Of a DNA stretch of 64,000 nucleotides, positions 17,577 to 25,989 are shown piece by piece. Every line of letters begins with the position of its first letter. Position 1 is the stretch's first letter. The stretch is taken from the NCBI RefSeq assembly GCF_014489575.1, contig NZ_CP060789.1, positions 3,038,001 through 3,102,000 on the forward strand, in the 5' to 3' direction. The notes under the pieces are model-generated. The model worked only from the letters and a program-made list of their open reading frames with translations, ran no database searches and had not been told where the DNA came from. This DNA is from Tessaracoccus defluvii. GTDB taxonomy: Bacteria > Actinomycetota > Actinomycetes > Propionibacteriales > Propionibacteriaceae. A program made the translations under genes and the position numbers.

Positions 17577-17623
17577 GGGAGTCTGCCTAGTAGTTGGTGG
17601 TTCCGCCACCCTAGCTGGTGGCA

Positions 17624-18223
17624 CTAGGGGGTGACGGCGCTCTCAAACTCGTCCAGCATGGCGAGCAGGGACGGCTGCGTCAGGGTGCCCTGGATGGAGA
17701 TGAGGATGAGGACGGTGTCCTTGACGACACGGCCGCAGCCGGGCAGGGACGAGTCGACCGACGTGCCGCAGAGGGTCTTGTCTCCCTCCTCCGTCGGTTC
17801 CTGGGCCTCGGCGGCGATGCCGGCGTCGTCGAGGCGTCCGGTCAGGTCGGACTCGGGCCACGTCATGATGAACAGGACCTCGTTGGCGCCGTCCTTGTAG
17901 GCCGCGTGCACGATCCGCTGCGCCGTCGGGTCAGGAACCTGGCTGGATTCGGTCTCGCCGCGGACGAAGGCGCCGACCTGGATCGGCGGATCGAGGATGA
18001 GCTTGGGCGTGGGAGTGGGTGATGCCGAACCGCGCGGCGCGAAGCCGCCGCCGAAGAGGACACCGAGGAGCATCGCGGCGATCAGCAGCACGCCGAGCGC
18101 GGCGATCCCGCCGACCTTGACGGCCGGAGGGAGGGGCGGCTGCCCGGAGGCCTGGTGCAGGCCCCCGCTCGCCTTCCACTGGCCCCGCTGCGGGGGAGTG
18201 GACACGCTGCTGGGATCCATCAT
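17624..18223 (-). CDS. Membrane-anchored protein of unknown function
   Basis: The protein has 199 residues from ATG 18223, which overlaps the trxA stop (TGATG). A Pro/Gly/Gln-rich cytoplasmic start is followed by one membrane segment (VGGIAALGVLLIAAMLLGVLF, about residues 37-57) and an outer domain of ~140 residues with a Cys pair (KTLCGTSVDSSLPGCG) that could form a disulfide. I do not recognise the family. The trxB-trxA context and the two cysteines make a redox-exposed surface protein plausible but unproven. Confidence 0.7.
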   Translation of the reverse strand: MMDPSSVSTPPQRGQWKASGGLHQASGQPPLPPAVKVGGIAALGVLLIAAMLLGVLFGGGFAPRGSASPTPTPKLILDPPIQVGAFVRGETESSQVPDPTAQRIVHAAYKDGANEVLFIMTWPESDLTGRLDDAGIAAEAQEPTEEGDKTLCGTSVDSSLPGCGRVVKDTVLILISIQGTLTQPSLLAMLDEFESAVTP

Positions 18224-18540
18224 CAGACCAGTTCGTCGATCGCCTTCTTCAGCGCATTCTTCGTCTTGCCGCCGGACAGCGACTTGGTCACCCGACCGCC
18301 CTGGAAGAACTGCAACGTCGGCAGCGAGAGAACGCCCTGTTCGGCCGCGAGGCCGGGGTTCGCGTTGGTGTCGACCTTCACGAACTTCACGTTCGGGTAC
18401 TCCCGGCTGAGTTCGTCGATGATCGGCGCAATCTGCTTGCACGGCGAGCACCAGTCGGCCCAGTAGTCGACGACGACCAGTCGGTCGGCCATCAGCACCT
18501 CATCGACGAAGGTCTTGTCGGTCACGTCGGTCACTGCCAC
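18223..18540 (-). CDS. trxA: Thioredoxin
   Basis: The protein has 105 residues from GTG 18540, normal thioredoxin size. The fold is clear: VVVDYWADWCSPCKQIAPII, VKVDTNANPGLAAEQGVLSLPTLQFF (with the cis-Pro). The active site is CSPC rather than the common CGPC, which may shift its redox potential. It reduces protein disulfides using electrons from TrxB encoded just upstream. AGGAG lies 9 bp before the start. Confidence 0.95.
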   Translation of the reverse strand: MAVTDVTDKTFVDEVLMADRLVVVDYWADWCSPCKQIAPIIDELSREYPNVKFVKVDTNANPGLAAEQGVLSLPTLQFFQGGRVTKSLSGGKTKNALKKAIDELV

Positions 18541-18578
18541 GATGTCGTTCTCCTGTTTCGGCGGTCTGGCGGCCAAGT

Positions 18579-19550
18579 TTACTGCGCGGCGTCCGCTGCG
18601 CCCACGAGCTCGCCGCGGTCCGCGACGGCCTGGAGGTAGCGTTCGGCGTCGAGGGCGGCGGAGCAGCCGGAGCCGGCGGCCGTGATGGCCTGACGGTAGG
18701 TGTGGTCCACGAGGTCGCCGCACGCGAACACGCCCGGCAGGTTGGTGGCGGTCGAACGGCCGTCGACAAGGACGTATCCCTCGTCGTCGAGCCCGATCTG
18801 CCCCTTCACGAGCTCGGAGCGCGGGTCGTGGCCGATGGCGATGAACAGCCCGTTCACGTCGACGTCCCTGGTCTCACCGGACAGGGTGTCGCGGAGCGTG
18901 ACGGAGGAGACGGTCGGGTCGCCGTTGATGGCGACGACCTCGGAGTTCCAGGCGAAGGAGATCTTCGGATCGCGCTCGGCCCGCTCGATCATGATCTTCG
19001 AGGCGCGGAACTCGTCGCGACGGTGGATGATGACGACGCTGCTGCCGAAGCGGCTCAGGAAGGTGGCCTCCTCCATCGCGGAGTCGCCGCCGCCGACGAC
19101 GGCGATCGGCTTGTCGCGGAAGAAGGCGCCGTCGCAGGTGGCACACCAGGAGACGCCGCGGCCGGAGAGACGGTCCTCGTCGGCCAGCCCGAGGCGGCGG
19201 TAGCCGGAACCCATGGCGAGGATGACGGACTTGGCGCGGTACTCGACGTCGTCGGAGTCCTTGACGATCTTCACGTCGCCGGTGAGGTCGACGGCGGTGA
19301 CGTCGTCGGTGATGAGCGTCGCGCCGAACCGCTCGGCCTGGGCCCGCATCTTCGACATCAGGTCGGGGCCGTCAACGCCCTCGGGGAAGCCGGGGAAGTT
19401 CTCGACCTCGGTGGTGTTCATCAGGGCGCCGCCGGAGTCGAGCGCGCCCTCGAAGATCACCGGCTTCAGGTTCGCCCTGGCGGCGTAGATGGCGGCGGTG
19501 TAGCCGGCCGGGCCGGAGCCGATGATGATGACTTCGTGGATCGTGGACAT
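18579..19550 (-). CDS. trxB: Thioredoxin reductase
   Basis: The protein has 323 residues. The FAD motif [15 protein letters not shown] is at the N-terminus, the redox centre CATC ([10 protein letters not shown]) near residue 140, the NADPH motif [14 protein letters not shown] follows, and the C-terminal [21 protein letters not shown] closes the FAD domain. It passes electrons from NADPH to thioredoxin. AGAGGA lies 4 bp before ATG 19550. trxA follows after 38 bp. Confidence 0.96.
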   Translation of the reverse strand: MSTIHEVIIIGSGPAGYTAAIYAARANLKPVIFEGALDSGGALMNTTEVENFPGFPEGVDGPDLMSKMRAQAERFGATLITDDVTAVDLTGDVKIVKDSDDVEYRAKSVILAMGSGYRRLGLADEDRLSGRGVSWCATCDGAFFRDKPIAVVGGGDSAMEEATFLSRFGSSVVIIHRRDEFRASKIMIERAERDPKISFAWNSEVVAINGDPTVSSVTLRDTLSGETRDVDVNGLFIAIGHDPRSELVKGQIGLDDEGYVLVDGRSTATNLPGVFACGDLVDHTYRQAITAAGSGCSAALDAERYLQAVADRGELVGAADAAQ

Positions 19551-19661
19551 TGCTTCCTCTCGCGTGGCCGGACCCATCCTAGGCGCTCGATCCAGGAGCA
19601 GCGGCTTCCCCGACGGCGAACGGGTCTTGATTCCGGCGGGCGGGCGGCGTGCAATGGCCCC

Positions 19662-20192
19662 ATGGATCGGCAGCCAGGACGTGCCCCCGTCAGCGACATC
19701 GTCGTGGACGACTCCGCCTGCGAGTCCGACGACCTCGCCTTCTGCGGCGGCGTCCAGGTGACGGTGCCCGGCGCGTCCGCGTGGGGCGATCTCGTGGACC
19801 GCGCCGTCGACGAGGGGTGGGTCGGGATCGAAGCGCTGGGCGGCGTCCGTGGAACCGTCGCCGACGCCGTCCGGGACAACGCCCGCGCGCATGGTCAGGC
19901 CGTGGCCGACACCCTCGCGTCGGTCCGCACGTGGGACCGGCAGTCAGACGCGCAGCGGACCTTCGCCGTCGCCGACTGTCGCGTGGACGGCGACGCCCCG
20001 CTGCGCACGCGGCTGCCCGACGGCAGGGAGCGCTTCGACATCCTGGACGCCACATTCCTCTTCCGCCAGGGCGACCTGACGGCCCCCATCCACGACGAGG
20101 GGCTGGCCGAACGACTCGGCATCGGGCCCGGCGGCCGGGCGACGTTGGTCGCCCTCCGCGACGCGGCTCAGTTCTTCCAGGAGGACCGGTAG
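19662..20192 (+). CDS. Degenerate MurB-like protein lacking the N-terminal FAD region
   Basis: The 176-residue frame contains [52 protein letters not shown] and FAVADC, in the order of the second half of UDP-N-acetylmuramate dehydrogenase (MurB). In MurB these read GVEALSGIPG, GAYGQEV and F-GYR-S-FK; here several key residues are changed, the GYR motif is absent and the FAD-binding N-terminal third is missing. It is therefore unlikely to be an active MurB. It could be a decayed duplicate or a protein with a new use. Its 3' end overlaps the convergent hydrolase gene. Confidence 0.65.
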   Translation: MDRQPGRAPVSDIVVDDSACESDDLAFCGGVQVTVPGASAWGDLVDRAVDEGWVGIEALGGVRGTVADAVRDNARAHGQAVADTLASVRTWDRQSDAQRTFAVADCRVDGDAPLRTRLPDGRERFDILDATFLFRQGDLTAPIHDEGLAERLGIGPGGRATLVALRDAAQFFQEDR

Positions 20193-21112
20193 GCGAACGC
20201 CGCGTCGACGGCCTCCATCGGAACCTCCTCGAGCGTGGCCCAGCGCCACTTCGGGGAGTTGTCCTTGTCGTCCAGCAACGCACGCACGCCCTCGACGAAG
20301 TCGCCGTTGGGGATGACGGTCTCGGCAAGGCGCAGGTCCTGGTCCAGGACCTCGCCCAGATTCAGCCGCTGCGCCCGGATGAGGGCCCGCAGCGTCACGT
20401 GGACGGCGAACGGGGAACGGGCGCGGAGCTCGGCGCCCGCGGCGCGGGCACGCTCGTCGGGATGCGACTCGAGCGCGCGGACGATCTCGACCGCGTCGTC
20501 GGAGGCGTAACACTCCTCTATCCACGTCTGCGAGGGGTCGAACAGCGGGGCCTCGAGGACGCCGTCGCCGGACTCATCAGCCAGGTTCAGGAGCAGCGCG
20601 TCGCCGCCGTTGAAGCGGGCAGACGTCAGCGCGATGTGGCGGCCGACGGCGCCGGCGCGCGAGAGCTGATGCATGATGCCGACGTCGGGGATGATGCCGA
20701 TCTTCGTCTCCGGCATGGCCATGACGGTGTCCGAGTAGACGATGCGTCGGTCGGCGTGTGCGCCGAGGCCGAGGCCGCCGCCCATCGTGATCCCCCGCAT
20801 GTGGGTCGTGATCGGCTTGGGGTAGTTCGCGATCATCATGTCGAGCGCGTACTCGGTCTCCAGGAAGTGGAGCCAGGGGCCGCCGGAGCGGACGACGGAC
20901 GCCAGGGTGCGCACATCGGCACCGGCGCAGAAGCCGCGATCGCCGGCGGCGACGATCTCCACCGCCGTCACGTCGTCGTCCTTCACCCACGCGGACAGGC
21001 TGGTGTACATCGCCAGCATCATCGGCTCGTCGAGGGCGTTGATCACCTGCGGCCTGTTGAGGGTGATGCGGGCGATGCCGTCGGTCACGTCAGTCAGGAT
21101 GAGTTCGGACAT
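20168..21112 (-). CDS. 3-hydroxyisobutyryl-CoA hydrolase-like (crotonase superfamily)
   Basis: The protein has 314 residues. The crotonase fold shows ITLNRPQVINALDEPM, the oxyanion-hole segment GDRGFCAGADVRTL, MGGGLGLGAHADRRIV and the catalytic PETKIGIIPDVG. These together match the ECH_2 / HIBYL-CoA hydrolase group more than simple enoyl-CoA hydratases. The role would be in valine or propionate-related acyl-CoA breakdown. It stands alone between a MurB-like gene and a sugar regulator. Confidence 0.85.
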   Translation of the reverse strand: MSELILTDVTDGIARITLNRPQVINALDEPMMLAMYTSLSAWVKDDDVTAVEIVAAGDRGFCAGADVRTLASVVRSGGPWLHFLETEYALDMMIANYPKPITTHMRGITMGGGLGLGAHADRRIVYSDTVMAMPETKIGIIPDVGIMHQLSRAGAVGRHIALTSARFNGGDALLLNLADESGDGVLEAPLFDPSQTWIEECYASDDAVEIVRALESHPDERARAAGAELRARSPFAVHVTLRALIRAQRLNLGEVLDQDLRLAETVIPNGDFVEGVRALLDDKDNSPKWRWATLEEVPMEAVDAAFAYRSSWKN

Positions 21113-21170
21113 GCGCGCAACAATAGTGTGTGCCGTCCCCTCCCCCTAGAAGCGGGGCGGGCTGGTGAGA

Positions 21171-22148
21171 TCAATTGAGTCGGAGCCCGGGTTTCATGAG
21201 TGTCAGCACCGCCCGCGCGGTCTCCTGGTCGATGACAAGGTCGGTTGCTACGCCGGCCCTCAGCGCGCCGAGGATCGGCACAGCCTTCGACAGCCCGGTG
21301 ACGGCGCAGATCCGCTTCGGGATCCGCTGCAGCTCCGCCGGAGTCATGCCCGTCGCCCGACGGTTGATCTCGAGGTCGCGGTACGAGCCGTCGGCGCGCA
21401 GCATCACGGTGTTGACGTCGCCGACGACCCCCTGGTCCCGCAACCCCTGCAGGTCGGACTCGTTCAGATAGTTGGATGCGTAGACGTGTGACTGGAGCTC
21501 AGAGTGGAGGCCGCCGACGCCGAACAGCGCGATGCGGCAGTTCGCGCGGACGGCGAGGATGTGGCGGGTGCTCTGCTCGCGCCACATGGCGTCGCGGGTG
21601 TCGGGGTCGTCGAAGAAGGCGGGCAGCGCCAGTTGTTGTTCCTGTCCGCGGAAGGCGACGGCGAACCTGTGCAGGATGCTGCCGACGTAGGGCAGTCCCG
21701 TCGTCTGGTGGTTGGCGCCGCCGTTGAGCCCGATGACCGTGACCCCGCTGAGATCGCGGGGGCGGACGTGGGTGGCGATGGCCGACGTGGTGGTCCCCCA
21801 CGCCACGCCGAGGGTGTCGCCGTCCTGGATCAGGTCGGCGAGGAGGTCGGCGGCCATGCGGGCCACCTGGTCGAGGCGGAAGATGCTGCTCGCCCCCGGC
21901 CGCACCTGGACGATGTGGGCCTGCACGCCGAAGTACTTGTCGAACAGCTCGGCCATGCGTCCGAGCGGCCGCTCTGGGTCGACGATGGTGACCCGGACGA
22001 GGCCCCGGTCCCGTGCCTCCTTGAGCAGGCGCGAGATCGTCGAGCGTGACACGCCGAGCTGGTGCGCGATGGCATCCATCGTCTCGGACTGCACGTAGTA
22101 CATGCGTGCGACGGTCAGCAGCGTCTCACTGGTCTTGTCGGTCATCAT
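21171..22148 (-). CDS. SorC/DeoR-type sugar-binding transcriptional regulator
   Basis: The protein has 325 residues. An N-terminal HTH (DAIAHQLGVSRSTISRLLKEARDRGLV) is joined to a SorC-type sugar-phosphate-binding domain with GVAWGTTTSAIATHV and GGLHSELQS. Such regulators sense phosphorylated sugars. Its target is not certain; the hexuronate and glycerol genes lie some kb away. Tandem ATGs occur at 22148 and 22145, and the GGGGGG ribosome binding site is better placed for the second. Confidence 0.85.
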   Translation of the reverse strand: MMTDKTSETLLTVARMYYVQSETMDAIAHQLGVSRSTISRLLKEARDRGLVRVTIVDPERPLGRMAELFDKYFGVQAHIVQVRPGASSIFRLDQVARMAADLLADLIQDGDTLGVAWGTTTSAIATHVRPRDLSGVTVIGLNGGANHQTTGLPYVGSILHRFAVAFRGQEQQLALPAFFDDPDTRDAMWREQSTRHILAVRANCRIALFGVGGLHSELQSHVYASNYLNESDLQGLRDQGVVGDVNTVMLRADGSYRDLEINRRATGMTPAELQRIPKRICAVTGLSKAVPILGALRAGVATDLVIDQETARAVLTLMKPGLRLN

Positions 22149-22199
22149 CCCCCCAGATTCTCGCCGATCCTACGGGGCCGCGGGCCCCGGCGATGCTTC

Positions 22200-22697
22200 T
22201 CACGCGTCGGCTGCACCGCAACCGGACGAGGGGGAGGGGCGGCGGCTGTCGACGATGCGACGCAACTGCTGCTCGAACGTGTCCCAGCCGTCCCCCAGCC
22301 GCTCGTGCCACTCGTCGTCCACCTCGGCCGCGATCCGGCGGACGAGCGCCTGGGCGCGTCGACCCTGGTCGGTGAGGGTCACCTTCTTGGCGCGTGCGTC
22401 GGCGGGGTCGGGGCCGGTGGTGATGTAGCCGGTGCGCTCCAGCTGGGCGATCTGTAGCGACAGTGCCTGCTTGCTGACACCGCTCGCCAGCGCCAGTTGA
22501 CTGGCGCGGCAGTCGGTGGCGCTGACCCAGCGCAGGACGTTGCGGCTCAGCGCAGCCGTGAGATCGGCGAACTCGCTCGTCACCAGCTGCTCGTTGAACC
22601 GCGCCTCCAGCGTGTCGTGGGCCTGGCCGAGCAGGGCGAGCAGGGAGAGAGGGGGCGCTGGGTGTTCCGTGGATGCCTGCTCTGCCATGAGGGCCAT
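22200..22697 (-). CDS. MarR-family transcriptional regulator
   Basis: The protein has 165 residues with a winged helix: QLALASGVSKQALSLQIAQLERTGYITTGPDPADARAKKVTLTDQG, which contains the MarR wing (DxRAK). It is divergent from an FMN reductase gene, and two perfect palindromes lie between or at their starts, so it most likely represses both. The start may be 22697 or 22688 (MAEQ). Confidence 0.88.
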   Translation of the reverse strand: MALMAEQASTEHPAPPLSLLALLGQAHDTLEARFNEQLVTSEFADLTAALSRNVLRWVSATDCRASQLALASGVSKQALSLQIAQLERTGYITTGPDPADARAKKVTLTDQGRRAQALVRRIAAEVDDEWHERLGDGWDTFEQQLRRIVDSRRPSPSSGCGAADA

Positions 22698-22707
22698 GCT
22701 ACCTATT

Positions 22708-22723
22708 GGTCAATAAGTTGACC
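22708..22723. promoter_or_regulatory. Palindromic operator, probable MarR site 1
   Basis: GGTCAA-TAAG-TTGACC is a perfect inverted repeat with 6-bp arms. It starts 11 bp upstream of the marR start and includes TTGACC, a plausible -35 element for the FMN reductase gene. Confidence 0.75.
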
Positions 22724-22747
22724 ATCCCCGTTTGGCGTGTCACGATT

Positions 22748-22761
22748 GTCAACGTGTTGAC
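22748..22761. promoter_or_regulatory. Palindromic operator, probable MarR site 2
   Basis: GTCAA-CGTG-TTGAC is a perfect inverted repeat with the same arms as site 1, centred 39 bp further on. It overlaps the likely GTG start of the FMN reductase gene. Confidence 0.72.
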
Positions 22762-23302
22762 TGAATCTCGTCCCGTTGTCGGAGTCCTCGTCGGAAGCAC
22801 CCGTGAGGGTTCCTTCACCCGACGCCTGGTGGACCTGGTCGCCGCGGCCGCCTGCCCGGAGCTCGTCGTGATCGACGGACTCGAGCGTCTGCCGTACTTC
22901 AGCGAGGAGCTGGAGGTGGACGTGCCCGAGGTGGTCGTCGCGTTCCGCGAGGCCGTCGCCGCCGTCGACGCGCTGCTGATCGCCTCCCCCGAGTACAACG
23001 ACGGCATGCCCGGGATGCTGAAGAACGCGATCGACTGGCTGTCGCGGCCACGGCCGGGCGCGGTGCTCACCGCCAAGCCCGTCGCCGCTCTCGGCGCGAG
23101 CCCGAGCCCGGGCGGTGCCAGGGGCGCCGTCCGCGATCTGAAGGCCGTGCTGAGCAGCGCCGGGGCCCAGGTGATCGGCGAGGGCATCTTCGTCCCGTCG
23201 GTGCACGAGGTGCTCGCCGAGGGTGTGCCGCACGAACTCTCGGTGCGGCTGCAGGCGCAGGTCGACGCGCTCGTCGCCGACGGTGAGGCGGCGGCCGCCT
23301 GA
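22754..23302 (+). CDS. NADPH-dependent FMN reductase family protein
   Basis: The protein has 182 residues from GTG 22754. The flavodoxin-like fold shows VVGVLVGSTREGSFTRRL (phosphate loop), then the FMN-contact motif SPEYNDGMPGMLKNAIDWLSRP and GASPSPGGARGA. Enzymes of this family reduce FMN, quinones, azo compounds or metals. The frame opens at TTG 22706, but that would place an operator inside the gene. No ribosome binding site precedes 22754, so a leaderless transcript is likely. Confidence 0.87.
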   Translation: MLTESRPVVGVLVGSTREGSFTRRLVDLVAAAACPELVVIDGLERLPYFSEELEVDVPEVVVAFREAVAAVDALLIASPEYNDGMPGMLKNAIDWLSRPRPGAVLTAKPVAALGASPSPGGARGAVRDLKAVLSSAGAQVIGEGIFVPSVHEVLAEGVPHELSVRLQAQVDALVADGEAAAA

Positions 23303-24093
23303 TCAGGCGGCCGAGCCTGCCCACAGGGTGAGGCCGGAGGGAGCAGCGCGGGCAGTGCGTCGACGACGATGCCCCGCAGCTCCTCGATCCGGGACGGTGT
23401 CATCCGTTCCGCCAGAGACGTGATCGACAGGGCCGCCACCGGTGCCGCCCCCTGCATGATCGCGAACCCGATGCACGCAACCCCCGGCTCGTTCTCCTCG
23501 AACTCCTCCGAGAAGCCGCGACGGTGGGCGGCCGCGACCGCGGCCGTGAGCCGATCCCGCGTGACCTCGCGCCCGGCTGGCAGGAACCGCAGGTACTGCG
23601 CCACCTGCTCCGGCGTGGACTCCCGCGCGGCGAGCAGCGCCCGGCCGAGCGCGCTCGATGCCGCCGGAACCCGCTGCCCGACCGCCGACCACACGCGGAT
23701 CGCGCGCGCCGCCGACTCCACCTTGTCCAGATAGACGATCTCGTTGCCGTCCCAGGCGCCCAGATGGACGAGTTCCTGGGCGCGCAGCGACACCTCGACC
23801 AGCGCGGGCCGCAGCGACGCCGTCAGATTCTGGTGCGAATAGAAGAGGTCGACCAGTGCAGGCAGGGTCGGCCCGAGCCGGTAGCTCCCGGAGGGCGACT
23901 GACTCGCGAAGCCGCGTAGCCGCAGCGTGCTCAGTGCGCGGTACGCCGTCGCCTTGCTGATCCCGGTGGCGCTGCTGAGCTCGGTGAGCTGCGCGCCCTC
24001 GGGGCCGTACCGGGCGAGTTCCTCCAGCAGCATCAGTGCGCGGTCGATGGCCTCGATCCTCGGGGACTCGTCCGCCGTGCCTGTCGCGCTCAT
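23303..24093 (-). CDS. IclR-family regulator with anomalous 3' end
   Basis: From ATG 24093 the protein has an IclR winged helix (AIDRALMLLEELARYG, ATGISKATAYRALSTL) and the effector domain (LVHLGAWDGNEIVYLDKVES, RGFSEEFEENEPGVACIGFAI). IclR proteins are about 250-270 aa, which puts the end near 23303, but this frame has no stop there and stays open to 22699, antisense to the whole FMN reductase gene. A one-base change near 23330-23345 would bring in a stop at 23303. I therefore annotate the usual length and treat the run-on as a probable frameshift. It likely controls the divergent eda operon. Confidence 0.75.
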
Positions 24094-24165
24094 GCCGCCC
24101 AGTCTCCCATTCCGCGTCCCTGTTGCCGGACCCCCATTGTGTCCCCCCGTCAGCGTATGGCATCA

Positions 24166-24176
24166 TTTCAATGAAA
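24166..24176. promoter_or_regulatory. TTTCA-A-TGAAA palindrome, candidate IclR/KdgR-type operator
   Basis: A perfect 11-bp palindrome lies in an AT-rich patch between the divergent iclR-type gene and eda, 39 bp before the eda start. IclR-family KdgR operators contain similar TGAAA/TTTCA halves, so this is the best operator candidate for the hexuronate operon. Confidence 0.6.
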
Positions 24177-24214
24177 GAAACAGTACAGTTCAGCTAGTGA
24201 AACGGAAGGCTGGC

Positions 24215-24841
24215 ATGGATACTCTTGAGCGGCTCACCTCGGCCCGCATCATCCCCGTCGTCGTTGTCGACGACGTCGCGCACGCGGTTCCCCTCGCCAG
24301 GGCGCTGGTCGCAGGCGGAATTCCGGTGGCCGAGGTCACGTTCCGCACGGCCGCCGCGCCCGACGTCATCCGTGCGATGGCGCAGGAGGTCCCCGAGATC
24401 CTCGTCGGTGCGGGCACCGTCCTGAACGCCGGCCAGGTCGACCAGGCCGCCGACGCCGGCGCCCAGTTCATCGTCTCCCCCGGCTTCCTCCCGTCCGTCG
24501 TCGAGCGGGCCAAGGAACGCGGGCTCATCGTCGTCCCCGGTGCCGTCACGCCGTCCGAGATCATGGCCGCCCTCGAGGCAGGCCTCTCCATCGTGAAGTT
24601 CTTCCCGGCCAACGTCTACGGCGGCGTCGACGCGATCGCCGCCCTCGGCGCACCGTTCGGTGGCGTGAAGTTCGTCCCCACCGGCGGCGTGTCCAGCGCC
24701 AACCTCGGCGAGTACCTGGCCCTGCCCAACGTCATCGCCGTCGGCGGCACCTGGATGGTCAAGCCCGCCCTGATCCGCGCCGGCGACTTCGTCGCCGTCG
24801 AGAACCTCTCCCGCGAGGCCGTCGCCTCCATCGCCAACTGA
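24215..24841 (+). CDS. eda: KDPG aldolase (2-dehydro-3-deoxyphosphogluconate aldolase)
   Basis: The protein has 208 residues from ATG 24215, with GGAAGG 5 bp upstream. The class I aldolase fold shows PVAEVTFRTAAAPDVI (with the catalytic Glu), VGAGTVLNAGQVDQA, FIVSPGF, and the Schiff-base lysine in LSIVKFFPANVYGG, then FVPTGGVSSANLGEYL. It cleaves KDPG to pyruvate and glyceraldehyde 3-phosphate. It is first in an operon with the kinase and uxaA. Confidence 0.95.
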   Translation: MDTLERLTSARIIPVVVVDDVAHAVPLARALVAGGIPVAEVTFRTAAAPDVIRAMAQEVPEILVGAGTVLNAGQVDQAADAGAQFIVSPGFLPSVVERAKERGLIVVPGAVTPSEIMAALEAGLSIVKFFPANVYGGVDAIAALGAPFGGVKFVPTGGVSSANLGEYLALPNVIAVGGTWMVKPALIRAGDFVAVENLSREAVASIAN

Positions 24842-24868
24842 CAACCCATCCGACGAAGGAGTCCTTCC

Positions 24869-25975
24869 ATGAGCAATCTCGTTGATCTCCGTCCCGCCGA
24901 GGAGTGCCGTTACGACGTCGTCTCGCTCGGCGAGATCATGCTGCGTCTCGATCCTGGCGAGATGCGCATCCGCACCGCCCGCTCGTTCGCGGCCTGGGAG
25001 GGGGGCGGCGAGTACAACGTGGCCCGCGGCCTGTCGCGCGTCTTCGGGCTGCGCGCCGCCACGATCACCGCGCTCGTCGACGACGAGGTCGGGCACCTGG
25101 TCGAGTCGCTCATCGCAGCCGGCGGCGTCGACACGTCGCTGATCCGCTGGGTGGCCAGCGACGGCATCGGCCGCTCCGTCCGCAACGGCCTGAACTTCAC
25201 CGAGCGCGGCTACGGCCTCCGCAAGGCCAAGGGCGTCTCCGACCGAGGCAACACCGCGATCTCGCAGCTGCGCCCCGAGGACATCGACTTCGACCACATC
25301 TTCGGCACGCTCGGCGTGCGCTGGCTGCACACCGGCGGCATCTACGCGGCGCTGTCGGAGCAGGCCGCCGAGACCGCGCTGGCCGCCGTCAAGGCTGCCA
25401 AGAAGTACGGCACCGTCATCTCCTACGACCTCAACTACCGGCCCAGCCTCTGGAAGACCAACGGTGGCCAGACCAAGGCGCAGGAGGTCAACCGCGAACT
25501 GGCCCGCTACGTCGACGTCATGCTGGGCAACGAGGAGGACTTCTCCGCCGGGCTCGGATTCGAGATCGAGGGGCTCGACGAGAACTTCTCCGAGCTGCCC
25601 ATCGACGCGTTCCGCACGATGATCAACGAGGTCGCCAAGGAGTTCACCAACTTCAAGGTGATCGCCACCACGCTGCGCGCCGTCAAGACTGCGTCGCTGA
25701 ACGACTGGTCGGCGCTCGCCTGGTCGCCGAAGGACGGCGTGCTGCAGGCGGCCGATCGCAAGGATGTAGAGATCCTCGACCGCGTCGGTGGGGGCGACTC
25801 GTTCGCCTCCGGCATGGCCTACGGCCTCATCACCGGCCAGCCCCTGCAGACCTGTGTCGAGTACGGCGCCGCGCACGGTGCGCTCGCCATGACCACGCCC
25901 GGCGACACGTCGATGGTCACCTGCAAGGATGTCGTCGACCTGGCCGGCGGCGGCAGCGCCCGGGTCGATCGCTGA
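24869..25975 (+). CDS. kdgK: PfkB-family sugar kinase, probable 2-dehydro-3-deoxygluconokinase
   Basis: The protein has 368 residues. PfkB features include VSLGEIMLRLDP at the N-terminus, GGGEYNVARGLSRVFG for substrate contact, and the C-terminal VGGGDSFASGMAYGL with the catalytic Asp. Its place between eda and an altronate dehydratase gene makes KDG the obvious substrate. It is slightly longer than many KdgK proteins because of a ~20-residue N-terminal extension and an insert near residues 225-240. AAGGAG precedes the ATG. Confidence 0.9.
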   Translation: MSNLVDLRPAEECRYDVVSLGEIMLRLDPGEMRIRTARSFAAWEGGGEYNVARGLSRVFGLRAATITALVDDEVGHLVESLIAAGGVDTSLIRWVASDGIGRSVRNGLNFTERGYGLRKAKGVSDRGNTAISQLRPEDIDFDHIFGTLGVRWLHTGGIYAALSEQAAETALAAVKAAKKYGTVISYDLNYRPSLWKTNGGQTKAQEVNRELARYVDVMLGNEEDFSAGLGFEIEGLDENFSELPIDAFRTMINEVAKEFTNFKVIATTLRAVKTASLNDWSALAWSPKDGVLQAADRKDVEILDRVGGGDSFASGMAYGLITGQPLQTCVEYGAAHGALAMTTPGDTSMVTCKDVVDLAGGGSARVDR

Positions 25976-25989
25976 CCGAGGAGACCCCT

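Noticed and set aside
24194..25876. 560-codon frame opposite eda and the kinase gene
   Set aside because: It spans two clear genes on the other strand and is compositionally a shadow.
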